Positions 1-8,946 of a DNA stretch of 64,000 nt are shown here, in pieces. Made by a program: the position numbers and the translations under genes. The first letter of the stretch is position 1, and every line of letters begins with the position of its first letter. The notes under the pieces are model-generated. The model was not told the DNA's origin and searched no databases. It saw only the letters and a list, made by a program, of their open reading frames with translations. The stretch covers positions 62,001 to 126,000 of the forward strand of contig NZ_ATDN01000010.1 of assembly GCF_004014805.1 (NCBI RefSeq), written 5' to 3'. Source of the DNA: Mycolicibacterium elephantis DSM 44368 (GTDB lineage Bacteria; Actinomycetota; Actinomycetes; Mycobacteriales; Mycobacteriaceae).

Positions 1-230
1 CCGTCGGCACCACCACGCAACGCAACATCGAGGCGCACGGCGACGTCACCGTGGTGTGGCCGCCGCGCGAGCCCGGCGGTTACTCGTTGATCGTCGACGG
101 AACCGGTCGGATCACCGACAGCGCGTTGCGGGTCGAGCCGACGCGCGCGGTGCTGCACCGCAAAGCGACCCCCGACTCGCCGAAGACGAGCCCGGACTGC
201 CTGCACGACTGCGTGCCGCTGAAGAAGTAG
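1..230 (+). CDS. C-terminal part of a PPOX-like (flavin/pyridoxamine oxidase fold) protein, 5' truncated
   Basis: Reading frame 3 is open from the window edge to a TAG at 228-230 and gives about 75 residues; the start lies outside the window. The visible part has a strand pattern (HGDVTVVWPP, GGYSLIVDGTG) like pyridoxamine-5'-phosphate-oxidase-fold proteins, followed by a Pro/Lys-rich tail with two cysteines ending PLKK. The family call comes from a short segment and is tentative. The gene converges on groEL2, with a shared terminator between them. In M. tuberculosis the gene next to groEL2 on this side is Rv0441c, and this may be its counterpart. Confidence 0.55.
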   Translation, partial: VGTTTQRNIEAHGDVTVVWPPREPGGYSLIVDGTGRITDSALRVEPTRAVLHRKATPDSPKTSPDCLHDCVPLKK

Positions 231-243
231 CCGCGCGCACGAA

Positions 244-275
244 AAAGCCCGGGCTGCCTAGGCAACCCGGGCTTT
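244..275. terminator. Bidirectional intrinsic terminator between the PPOX-like gene and groEL2
   Basis: A perfect 10-bp stem (AAAGCCCGGG at 244-253, CCCGGGCTTT at 266-275) encloses a 12-nt loop that itself contains the palindrome TGCCTAGGCA. A-rich sequence on the left and T on the right make it usable from both strands, which suits two converging genes. Confidence 0.85.
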
Positions 276-289
276 CCCGTTGGACAGAC

Positions 290-2017
<1,728 letters not shown>

Positions 2018-2030
2018 TCACCGTCCCGAC

Positions 2031-2057
2031 CTAGCACTCACCGGTCGCGAGTGCCAA
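2031..2057. promoter_or_regulatory. CIRCE operator 1 (HrcA site), distal copy nearer groEL2
   Basis: CTAGCACTC, nine bases, then GAGTGCCAA: a near-match to the CIRCE consensus TTAGCACTC-N9-GAGTGCTAA. It lies 116 bp upstream of the groEL2 start. HrcA binding here would repress groEL2 in the absence of heat stress. Confidence 0.9.
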
Positions 2058-2065
2058 CTGCATTC

Positions 2066-2092
2066 TTAGCACTCGACCATGGAGAGTGCAAG
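2066..2092. promoter_or_regulatory. CIRCE operator 2 (HrcA site)
   Basis: TTAGCACTC, nine bases, then GAGTGCAAG, 8 bp beyond the first CIRCE. The left arm is a perfect consensus match and the right arm has two changes. It is only 26 bp from the divergent cupin start, so HrcA bound here could also affect that gene. Confidence 0.88.
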
Positions 2093-2118
2093 GTCGTCGG
2101 GGACTAGGCTCAGCCCCG

Positions 2119-2631
2119 ATGTCGCTCTGGAATCCGCGCGACGTGCCGCCCTATCCTCCGCCCAGGTACACCCAGGACGAACCCGAGGCCAGCGCATGGC
2201 TGAAACGGGGTGACGAACCGCCGGACTACGACGCGTTCGGCCTGGTGCAGTACCGCTATCTCGCCAACCAGGAGGCCACCGACGGCGACTACGGGCTGTA
2301 CCGCGTCGACATCGCCCCGAACGCCGGCGGCCCGGGGCCGCATTTTCACCGCGCGATGTCCGAGGCCTTCTTCGTGCTCTCCGGGACGGTGACGGTCTAC
2401 TACGGCACCGACTGGACCGACGCGCACCGCAACGACTTCCTCTATGTCCCGCCCGGCGGCATCCACGGCTTCCGCAACGAGGCCGACGCGCCGGCGTCTC
2501 TGCTCATGTTGTTTGCTCCAGGCGCCCCGCGCGAGCACTACTTCGAGGGTCTGGCCCAGCTCGGCGACATGACCGACGCCGAGCGCCGAGAATGGTTCGT
2601 TCGCAACGACAATTTCTTCGTCGACACGTGA
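2119..2631 (+). CDS. Cupin-domain protein
   Basis: 170 residues. A single cupin barrel is visible from about residue 65 to 140: GPHFH then E of SEAFFVLSG (metal-ligand motif 1, HxH...E), and PGGIHGF (motif 2). The C-terminal segment has the acidic/aromatic pattern common in small actinobacterial cupins of unknown substrate. The ATG at 2119 is chosen because the upstream extension runs into the CIRCE region. A TAGGCT -10-like box at 2105-2110 allows a very short leader. The gene is divergent from groEL2 and not part of the usual mycobacterial neighbourhood. Function cannot be fixed; a metal-dependent enzyme or a sensor is possible. Confidence 0.85.
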   Translation: MSLWNPRDVPPYPPPRYTQDEPEASAWLKRGDEPPDYDAFGLVQYRYLANQEATDGDYGLYRVDIAPNAGGPGPHFHRAMSEAFFVLSGTVTVYYGTDWTDAHRNDFLYVPPGGIHGFRNEADAPASLLMLFAPGAPREHYFEGLAQLGDMTDAERREWFVRNDNFFVDT

Positions 2632-2697
2632 CCCGGGAAGGATGCGAACGCGTAATCCGTTGCGCTAGGCTGCTTACCGATCAGTGAGGAGTCTTGG

Positions 2698-4407
2698 GTG
2701 CGGGTTGGTTCAGCGCCCGACACCCAGGCTTTAAGAGGCTGGCAGCGTCGGGCTTTGGTGCGGTATCTTGGCGCCCAACCGCGCGATTTTCTGGCCGTCG
2801 CGACGCCCGGTTCCGGTAAGACGGCGTTTGCCCTGCGGGTGGCCGGTGAGCTGCTGGCCGACGGCACCGTCGAGCGTGTCACCGTCGTCGTGCCGACCGA
2901 TCACCTCAAGACCCAGTGGGCGCTGGCCGCCGCCAGAAGCGGGATCGCGCTGGACCCGAAGTTCACCAACTCGTCGGCGCTGACGTCCTCGGAGTACCAC
3001 GGCGTCGTCGTCACCTACGCGCAGGTGGCCAGCCACCCGACCCGGCATCGGGTGCGCACGGAGAACTACCGCACGCTGGTCATCTTCGACGAGATCCACC
3101 ACGGCGGGGACGCCAAGAGCTGGGGCGAGGGCATGCGCGAGGCGTTCGGCGACGCCACCCGCCGGCTGGCGCTGACCGGCACGCCGTTCCGCAGCGACGA
3201 CAGCCCGATCCCGTTCGTCACCTACGAGCCCGACGGCGACGGCGTGCTGCGCTCGGTGGCCGACCACACCTACGGGTATGCCGAGGCGCTCGCCGACGGC
3301 GTGGTGCGCCCCGTGGTGTTTCTGGCGTACTCCGGTGAGGCCCGCTGGCGCGACAACGCCGGCGAGGAGCACTCGGCGCGGCTCGGCGAGCCGCTCACCG
3401 CCGAGCAGACCGCACGGGCCTGGCGCACCGCGCTGAACCCGGCGGGCGAGTGGATGCCCGCGGTCATCGCCGCCGCCGACACCCGGCTGCGCCAACTGCG
3501 CCAGCACATGCCCGACGCCGGCGGCATGGTGATCGCGTCCGATCAGACCGCCGCGCGGGCATACGCCGAGCTGCTCACCGAGATCACCGGCGAAGCGCCG
3601 ACCGTGGTGCTCTCCGACGATCCCGGTTCCTCCGACCGGATCAGCGAGTTCTCCGCTGGCACCAGCCGGTGGCTGGTCGCCGTGCGGATGGTCTCCGAAG
3701 GGGTCGACGTGCCGCGGCTGGCCGTCGGCGTCTATGCCACCAGCGCGTCGACGCCGCTGTTCTTCGCCCAGGCCATCGGCCGGTTCGTCCGGTCGCGCCG
3801 GCCCGGGGAAACCGCGAGCATCTTCCTGCCTTCGGTGCCCAACCTGCTGTTGCTGGCCAGTGAGATGGAGGCCCAGCGCGACCACGTGCTCGGCAAGCCG
3901 CACCGCGAGACCGACGGCGACGACGAGTACGTCGAGCGCCGCAAGTCCGAACCCAGCGAACTCGACAACGGCTTCGAGTCACTGGGCGCCGACGCCGAGC
4001 TGGACCAGGTGATCTTCGACGGGGCGTCGTTCGGCACCGCGGCGCCCGCAGGCAGCGAGGAGGAAGCCGACTATCTTGGCATCCCCGGCCTGCTGGATGC
4101 CGAGCAGATGCGAGACCTGTTGCGGCGCAGGCAAGAAGAGCAGCTTGACCGCAGGAGCCGCGCAGTCGGCGACATCCAAACGGACACCGCGACCGGTGAG
4201 GTGCCGCGAGCGTCCACCCACAGGCAGCTGCGCGAACTGCGCCGCGAGCTCAACGCCCTGGTGTCGATCGCCCACCACCGCACCGGTAAGCCGCACGGCT
4301 GGATTCACAACGAGCTGCGCCGGATCTGCGGCGGTCCTCCGGTGGCGGCGGCCACCACCGAGCAGTTGCAGGCACGCATCGAGGCGGTCCGCACGCTGCG
4401 GGCGTGA
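2698..4407 (+). CDS. DEAD/DEAH-box superfamily 2 helicase-like ATPase
   Basis: 569 residues with GTG start; GAGGAG lies about 8 nt upstream. SF2 motifs appear in order: Walker A ATPGSGKT (35-42), motif Ib region VVTYAQV, Walker B DEIHH (131-135), motif III-like LTGTPFRSDD (159-168), motif V region VSEGVDVPRLAVG, and motif VI QAIGRFVRS. The last ~130 residues are charged and Arg-rich, with no recognised domain. The layout resembles the helicase core of type III restriction or XPB-like enzymes, but no nuclease or methylase is adjacent. It probably acts as a stand-alone nucleic-acid translocase or helicase; the substrate is unknown. Confidence 0.88.
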   Translation: MRVGSAPDTQALRGWQRRALVRYLGAQPRDFLAVATPGSGKTAFALRVAGELLADGTVERVTVVVPTDHLKTQWALAAARSGIALDPKFTNSSALTSSEYHGVVVTYAQVASHPTRHRVRTENYRTLVIFDEIHHGGDAKSWGEGMREAFGDATRRLALTGTPFRSDDSPIPFVTYEPDGDGVLRSVADHTYGYAEALADGVVRPVVFLAYSGEARWRDNAGEEHSARLGEPLTAEQTARAWRTALNPAGEWMPAVIAAADTRLRQLRQHMPDAGGMVIASDQTAARAYAELLTEITGEAPTVVLSDDPGSSDRISEFSAGTSRWLVAVRMVSEGVDVPRLAVGVYATSASTPLFFAQAIGRFVRSRRPGETASIFLPSVPNLLLLASEMEAQRDHVLGKPHRETDGDDEYVERRKSEPSELDNGFESLGADAELDQVIFDGASFGTAAPAGSEEEADYLGIPGLLDAEQMRDLLRRRQEEQLDRRSRAVGDIQTDTATGEVPRASTHRQLRELRRELNALVSIAHHRTGKPHGWIHNELRRICGGPPVAAATTEQLQARIEAVRTLRA

Positions 4408-4412
4408 TCTCG

Positions 4413-4886
4413 CTATTTTTCGGCGAGCTGAGCCAGGTGCTTCAGCGAGTTGTCCAGGTGCGCCGCCTCGAACGGCGGGAACTGGATGTGTTCGCGCAGA
4501 ACCGGCGGCACCTGCGACCAGTCGTAGGTCAGCGTGACCTCCGTCTGACCCGGTCCGGTGGACGCGAGGTCGTAGCGCCAGTACCAGCCGCCGAATTCGA
4601 GTTCGGCGTCGTCGGGCCCCTGACCGGGCCGCCATGCGATGGCGTGCGGACGGTCGAAGACCTCGACGCGGTTGGCCATCTCGTACTCCTTGTCGGGATG
4701 GTTGTCGTGATACATCGCCATCCGGAAGACCTGCCCGGCTTCGCTGATGCGCTCACCGGTCAACGGCTCGCGCACCCACCCGGTGCCGTCGATCGCCTGA
4801 TGTGTCGACGGGTCGGCCAGGACATCGAAGACGACGTCGATGGGCGCGCTGACGGAGGTGCTGACGCACATGCGTTCTTCAGTCAT
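4413..4886 (-). CDS. SRPBCC (polyketide cyclase/START-like) family protein
   Basis: 157 residues. The sequence follows the SRPBCC ligand-binding fold: an N-terminal strand STSVSAPIDVVFDVLADPSTH, a central WRPGQGPDDAELEFGGWYWRYDL hairpin, the TEVTLTYDWS strand, and a long C-terminal helix (HLDNSLKHLAQLAEK). Members bind hydrophobic ligands or lipids. It converges on the helicase gene with a 5-bp gap, and is last in a reverse-strand series (bPH proteins, HAD, small membrane protein) with a 36-bp gap. The ligand is unknown. Confidence 0.85.
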   Translation of the reverse strand: MTEERMCVSTSVSAPIDVVFDVLADPSTHQAIDGTGWVREPLTGERISEAGQVFRMAMYHDNHPDKEYEMANRVEVFDRPHAIAWRPGQGPDDAELEFGGWYWRYDLASTGPGQTEVTLTYDWSQVPPVLREHIQFPPFEAAHLDNSLKHLAQLAEK

Positions 4887-4922
4887 AGCTGTATCGACCG
4901 CCGACGGTCGCGAAACTCATCG

Positions 4923-5198
4923 CTAGGTGAGCAGCCCGCAGCCGGCCACTCCGCACAGCAGCGAGCTGGTTAGCAGCGCCGGCCAGCCCAGCACCGCGAC
5001 CACCAGCGCCGCGATGTTGGCGAAGACGGTGAAGTCAGCGCTGAGCGCGTGTTTGAGCTGCCCGATCAGCTCGATGTGAAGCATCGCATAAACCACGCCG
5101 ATCACCGTGTACGCCAACCCGATCCACAGCACGAGCTCGAGCAGAGTGTTGATCCCCCGCCGCAGCAGCGCCTGCTGCACGCGTTCCCACATCGTCAT
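4923..5198 (-). CDS. Small two-helix membrane protein
   Basis: 91 residues with two hydrophobic helices (about 17-45 and 58-88) and a cytoplasmic-looking Arg/Gln-rich N-terminus. Its ATG lies 2 nt beyond the stop of the HAD gene, so translation is probably coupled. The spacing pattern of TM1, a His-containing loop, and a second helix with WPALL...C resembles the 76-residue product at 40794-41024; they look like distant members of one mycobacterial family. No function is known. Confidence 0.75.
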   Translation of the reverse strand: MTMWERVQQALLRRGINTLLELVLWIGLAYTVIGVVYAMLHIELIGQLKHALSADFTVFANIAALVVAVLGWPALLTSSLLCGVAGCGLLT

Positions 5199-5200
5199 CG

Positions 5201-6016
5201 CTAGAGCCCGAGAAGCTCCGGCAGGTCGGCCACCGAGTCGATCACGTGGTTGGGCTGCATCGCGAACTCGTCTGCCGCCCAGCGGTCCAGCGTCTCCTGC
5301 CGGAACTTGCCCGTGCGCACCAACACCCCCGTCATCCCGACCACCTGGGCCGCCAGCACGTCGTTGTTGAGGTCGTCACCGACCATGTACATCTCGTCGG
5401 GCTCGACGCCGAGACGGCTTGCGGCCGCGAGGAATCCGTCCGGGGCCGGCTTACCGACGGCAGTCGCCTTGCGGCCGGAGGCCTCCTCCATGCCGATCAG
5501 GTACATCCCGGTGTCGATCCGCAGACCGTCGCTGGTGGTCCACGCGGTGCTGCGGTGCATGGCGACCACCGGAACGCCCTGGGCCATCCAGTCGTACACC
5601 CACGACAGGGTCGGATGGCTGTACTCCGGTCCCGCGCCCCCGAGCAACACCACGTCGGGCTTGTCCGGGGCCTTCGGCCCGCTGAACTCGGTCGAGTACA
5701 CGATGTCGATGCCGGGCATGTCCTCGGCGATCTGACCGCTGTTGACGAGAAAGCAGCGGGCATCCGGAAAGCGGTCACGGACATACTCGGCCGTCAGCAC
5801 CGCCGCGGTGACGACCTCGTCGGGGCGCACCGCCATGCCCGCCTCGGTCAGCAGTTCGGCGATCTGGACCCGGGTGCGCGTCGTCGTGTTGGTCAGATAG
5901 GAGCAGGCAACCTGGTGCTCCGCCAGTAGGCGCAGCGTCCTCGCCGCGCCCTCGATCGGTTTCCATGACGTCACCAGGACACCATCGATGTCGAAGAGCA
6001 CTCCACCGATAGCCAT
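5201..6016 (-). CDS. HAD superfamily subfamily IIA (NagD/LHPP-like) phosphatase
   Basis: 271 residues. Motif I LFDIDGVLV places the nucleophile Asp at residue 9 and the acid/base Asp at 11; motif II is LTNTTTR (about 41-47); the Lys of GKPAPDGF is motif III; VGDDLNNDV is motif IV. The IIA cap sits between motifs II and III. Such enzymes hydrolyse small phosphoesters (nucleotides, sugar phosphates, phospholysine or pyrophosphate), and the substrate cannot be read from sequence. It lies 25 nt after the YdbT-like gene and 2 nt before a small membrane protein gene, implying one transcript. Confidence 0.88.
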   Translation of the reverse strand: MAIGGVLFDIDGVLVTSWKPIEGAARTLRLLAEHQVACSYLTNTTTRTRVQIAELLTEAGMAVRPDEVVTAAVLTAEYVRDRFPDARCFLVNSGQIAEDMPGIDIVYSTEFSGPKAPDKPDVVLLGGAGPEYSHPTLSWVYDWMAQGVPVVAMHRSTAWTTSDGLRIDTGMYLIGMEEASGRKATAVGKPAPDGFLAAASRLGVEPDEMYMVGDDLNNDVLAAQVVGMTGVLVRTGKFRQETLDRWAADEFAMQPNHVIDSVADLPELLGL

Positions 6017-6041
6017 TGCCCGACATTAAACGGCAACCGAT

Positions 6042-7514
6042 TCAGCGCAAGTCGGACCCCACCCGAGCCCACTCGGTGTCGGCGACCCACGGCGATGCCT
6101 CCGCAGCAATCGACCACGCCAACTCCGCGGGCACATCGATCACCTGATAGTGCTTGACCCCCGCCGCCGTGGCCGCGATCAGCGTCGCCACTCCGGCGCG
6201 GCGCTGCATCAGCGTCTGCCGCACGGTCCAGCCGATGATGCCCGACGCCTCGATGCAGTCGCGGCGGCGCTGCAGGCTGCCGGTGCGCGCGACCAACCAG
6301 CCGTCCCCGACCCGGTGCCCCAGCGACCGGGTCCGGTCGTGCGCCAGCAGCGCGCAGCCCACCGCGAGCACGACGCACAGCAGCCAGGCCCACGTCGGCG
6401 CCGCGGTGACGGCCAGCACAACGGCGATCACCACAGGCGCCACCATCGCCCGCGTCCACCGCCGTCGCGTGGCCGCCGGGCCGTGCGCCCGCAGCGGACC
6501 GCTGACCACCTCGGGCCGCTCGATCAGATCCGTCAGCACCGCCTCGGCCGTCGCCCGGGGGCACGGGGGCAGCAGCAGCGACGCCTCCCCCACCCCGCCG
6601 ACCCCGGTCATCACCGCGTCCAGCCGCGCCCCGCCGAACAACCGCACCAGCAACGGCTCCCGCAGCGACCCGCCGCGCAACCTGCGCATGTCGAAGGTGT
6701 GCTCGCGCACCCGCAGCAGCCCGAGCCGCAGGTGCAGCACATCCGCGTCGCGCCGCAGCACCAGGTTCCCGTAGCTCAACAGCGACTGCAGCACCGACAG
6801 CACCACCGACGCCAGCAGCACCACGATCGCCGCCACCGCGACCGTCGTCGCCACCCCGAACTGCTCGGCGACGTCGACACCCGACTGGGCCACGTCCGAA
6901 TCCCGCAGCGCCGCACCGGCGCCCATCTGATAGACCAGCCCGGCGGCCGCCGCGATCATCGCCAGCCCGGTGAAACTCAGCGGGCTGTACCGCAGCCACG
7001 ACGGATCCCACTTGGCCAGTACGCGGCCCGCGGGCGCCTGCTCTTCGTCGGCGACCGCCAGCGAGTCCGCCAGCAGGATCGCCCGTAGCCGGGGCACCTC
7101 CTCGGCCTGCACCGCGTCCAGCGCGAACACCGCGTCGCCCCTGGCCTCCTGGCCGGTGCTCACCCGCAGCACCGTCAGTCCCAGCATCCTGTGCAGCAAC
7201 CGGGCCTCGGTGGACACCGACCGAATCCTGTTGCGCGGCACCGAGATCACCTTGCGTTGCAGTACACCGGTGCGCAGCTGCACATCGGTGGGCCCGATGC
7301 GGTAGGTGGTCGTGAACCAGCGCGCCGCGCCGTACGCCACCGTCGCGGCCACCACCATCACCACCACCGCGGGGTTGCCGGTCGCCGAACCCAGCACCAG
7401 CGACCCGATGATCACCGGGATCTGACGCATCACCTCATGCACCGGATGCACCAACAGCATTCGCGGGCTCAGCCGGTGCCACACCTCGGTCGGGGCTGCG
7501 GGCGGCCAGCTCAC
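6042..7514 (-). CDS. Bacterial PH-domain (bPH2) membrane protein, YdbT-like
   Basis: 490 residues. GTG at 7514 overlaps the upstream gene's TGA as GTGA. Two N-terminal TM helices (about 30-70) precede a first bPH2 domain (TTYRIGPTDVQLRTGVLQRKVISVPRNRIRSV). Further TM pairs precede a second bPH2 region (RRDADVLHLRLGLLRVREHTFDMRRLRG) and a third (GWLVARTGSLQRRRDCIEASGIIG). Length and architecture match Bacillus YdbT (about 490 aa), partner of YdbS. YdbST is known from the SigW envelope-stress regulon and gives bacteriocin resistance. A membrane-protection role here is an inference. Confidence 0.85.
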   Translation of the reverse strand: MSWPPAAPTEVWHRLSPRMLLVHPVHEVMRQIPVIIGSLVLGSATGNPAVVVMVVAATVAYGAARWFTTTYRIGPTDVQLRTGVLQRKVISVPRNRIRSVSTEARLLHRMLGLTVLRVSTGQEARGDAVFALDAVQAEEVPRLRAILLADSLAVADEEQAPAGRVLAKWDPSWLRYSPLSFTGLAMIAAAAGLVYQMGAGAALRDSDVAQSGVDVAEQFGVATTVAVAAIVVLLASVVLSVLQSLLSYGNLVLRRDADVLHLRLGLLRVREHTFDMRRLRGGSLREPLLVRLFGGARLDAVMTGVGGVGEASLLLPPCPRATAEAVLTDLIERPEVVSGPLRAHGPAATRRRWTRAMVAPVVIAVVLAVTAAPTWAWLLCVVLAVGCALLAHDRTRSLGHRVGDGWLVARTGSLQRRRDCIEASGIIGWTVRQTLMQRRAGVATLIAATAAGVKHYQVIDVPAELAWSIAAEASPWVADTEWARVGSDLR

Positions 7515-7993
7515 GTGGCGTCCTCCGCGCCCAGCGCCGCGACGTCGGTCAGCTGCGCGACGATCTGGTCGGCCACCTCGGTGTCCAGCGCGACGATGCG
7601 CACCGCACCGGCCGACGACGCCGTCGTCACCGTCACGGTGGACAGCCCGAACAGCCGGTCCAGCGGCCCGCGTTCGGTGTCGACGGTCTGCACCCGCGAT
7701 ATCGGCGCGATCCGGCGTTCCTGCACCAGCCAACCCGAACGCGTGTAGACGGCCCGCCCGTCGATGTCCCAGCGGTGCACGCGGTACCGCCACAACGGCA
7801 CCACCACCACGAAGACCGCGACGCCCACCGCCGTCGCCGCCGCGGCGGTCACGTGCAACCACCACGCTCGCGGGTCGACGAGAAGCCACACCAGCTGGGC
7901 GAACGCCAGCACCAGCCATGGAATCGCCGCGCCGATCGCCCACACCAGAGGCGCCTTGCGGCTCGGCGGATGGGCGGGTTCAACCAGATCCAT
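7511..7993 (-). CDS. Bacterial PH-domain (bPH2) membrane protein, YdbS-like
   Basis: 160 residues from the ATG at 7993; a GTG at 8011 would add six residues, and neither has a clear ribosome-binding site. Two TM helices (about 16-35 and 42-65) are followed by one bPH2 domain (YRVHRWDIDGRAVYTRSGWLVQ, RRIAPISRVQTVDTERG). Length matches Bacillus YdbS (159 aa). It is the first gene of the reverse-strand operon, and its stop overlaps the YdbT-like start. The 41-bp gap to the divergent SDR gene must hold both promoters. Confidence 0.82.
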   Translation of the reverse strand: MDLVEPAHPPSRKAPLVWAIGAAIPWLVLAFAQLVWLLVDPRAWWLHVTAAAATAVGVAVFVVVVPLWRYRVHRWDIDGRAVYTRSGWLVQERRIAPISRVQTVDTERGPLDRLFGLSTVTVTTASSAGAVRIVALDTEVADQIVAQLTDVAALGAEDAT

Positions 7994-8022
7994 GATTCGA
8001 GCATGACGCACGTCGGGCTGAG

Positions 8023-8028
8023 TATGTT
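8023..8028 (+). promoter_or_regulatory. -10 box of a leaderless promoter for the SDR gene
   Basis: TATGTT ends exactly 7 nt before the ATG at 8035, so transcription would start at or next to the initiation codon. There is no Shine-Dalgarno sequence. No convincing -35 is seen. Confidence 0.5.
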
Positions 8029-8034
8029 GATCGC

Positions 8035-8946
8035 ATGACCGCCAAATGGACCGCGGCCGATGTGCCGGATCAGTCAGGCCGGGTGGCCATCATCACCGGC
8101 GCCAACTCGGGGCTGGGCTATGACACCGCGGCGGTGCTGGCCGACAAGGGCGCACATGTCGTGCTCGCCGTGCGCAACCTCGACAAGGGCAGGCAAGCCG
8201 TCGATCAGATCAAGTCGGGCAGCCCCAACGCCGACGTGACGCTGCAAGAGCTCGACCTGTCGTCGCTGAACAGCGTGCGCAAGGCCGCAGCAGAGCTGCG
8301 CGCGGCCCATCCGCGCATCGATCTGCTCATCAACAACGCAGGCGTGATGTACGTGCCGAGGCGCGAGACCACCGAAGACGGCTTCGAGATGCAGTTCGGG
8401 ACCAACCACCTGGGCCACTTCGCGCTGACCGGGCTGCTGTTGGAGAACATGCTGCAGGTCGGCGGGTCACGTGTCGTGACGGTCAGCAGCGTCGGTCACC
8501 GGATCCTGGCCCGCATCCATTTCGAGGATCCGCATCTGGAGCGCAAGTACAACCGGGTCGAGGCCTACGGGCAGTCCAAGCTGGCCAACCTCATGTTCAC
8601 CTACGAGTTGGCTCGCCGCCTCAAGGCCAAGGAGGCCCCCACCATCGCGGTGGCCGCGCACCCCGGGCTTTCGGACACCGAGCTCATGCGCCACCTGCCC
8701 GACTTCATCCCCGACTTCGTCTGGAAGATCGTCGCCCAACCCGCCGACAAGGGTGCGTTGCCGACGCTGCGCGCGGCCACCGACCCGGGCGTGCAGGGCG
8801 GTCAGTACTACGGACCCGACGGCATCGGCGAGTCCAGGGGGCATCCGAAACTCGTTGCTTCCAGCGCACAGTCGCACAACGAAGACATTCAGCGTCGGCT
8901 GTGGAGCATGTCCGAAGAGCTGACCGGCGTCACCTTTCCCGTCTGA
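8035..8946 (+). CDS. Short-chain dehydrogenase/reductase (Rv0439c-like)
   Basis: 303 residues of classical SDR fold: cofactor motif TGANSGLG (about 20-27), NNAGVMY (about 102), catalytic Ser in VTVSSVGH and the YGQSK Tyr/Lys pair. It resembles the retinol-dehydrogenase/protochlorophyllide-reductase-like SDRs in length and in the AAHPGLSDTEL segment. NADP(H)-dependent oxidoreduction is likely; the substrate is unknown. Its TGA shares one base with the ATG of moeA2 (TGATG), so the two are coupled. In M. tuberculosis the orthologue sits directly beside groEL2; here about 6 kb intervene. Confidence 0.92.
   Translation: MTAKWTAADVPDQSGRVAIITGANSGLGYDTAAVLADKGAHVVLAVRNLDKGRQAVDQIKSGSPNADVTLQELDLSSLNSVRKAAAELRAAHPRIDLLINNAGVMYVPRRETTEDGFEMQFGTNHLGHFALTGLLLENMLQVGGSRVVTVSSVGHRILARIHFEDPHLERKYNRVEAYGQSKLANLMFTYELARRLKAKEAPTIAVAAHPGLSDTELMRHLPDFIPDFVWKIVAQPADKGALPTLRAATDPGVQGGQYYGPDGIGESRGHPKLVASSAQSHNEDIQRRLWSMSEELTGVTFPV

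Noticed and set aside
6042..7943. Long minus-strand ORF joining the two PH-domain proteins
   Set aside because: The first ~140 codons are a shadow of the YdbS-like gene; the true start is GTG at 7514, overlapping that gene's stop.
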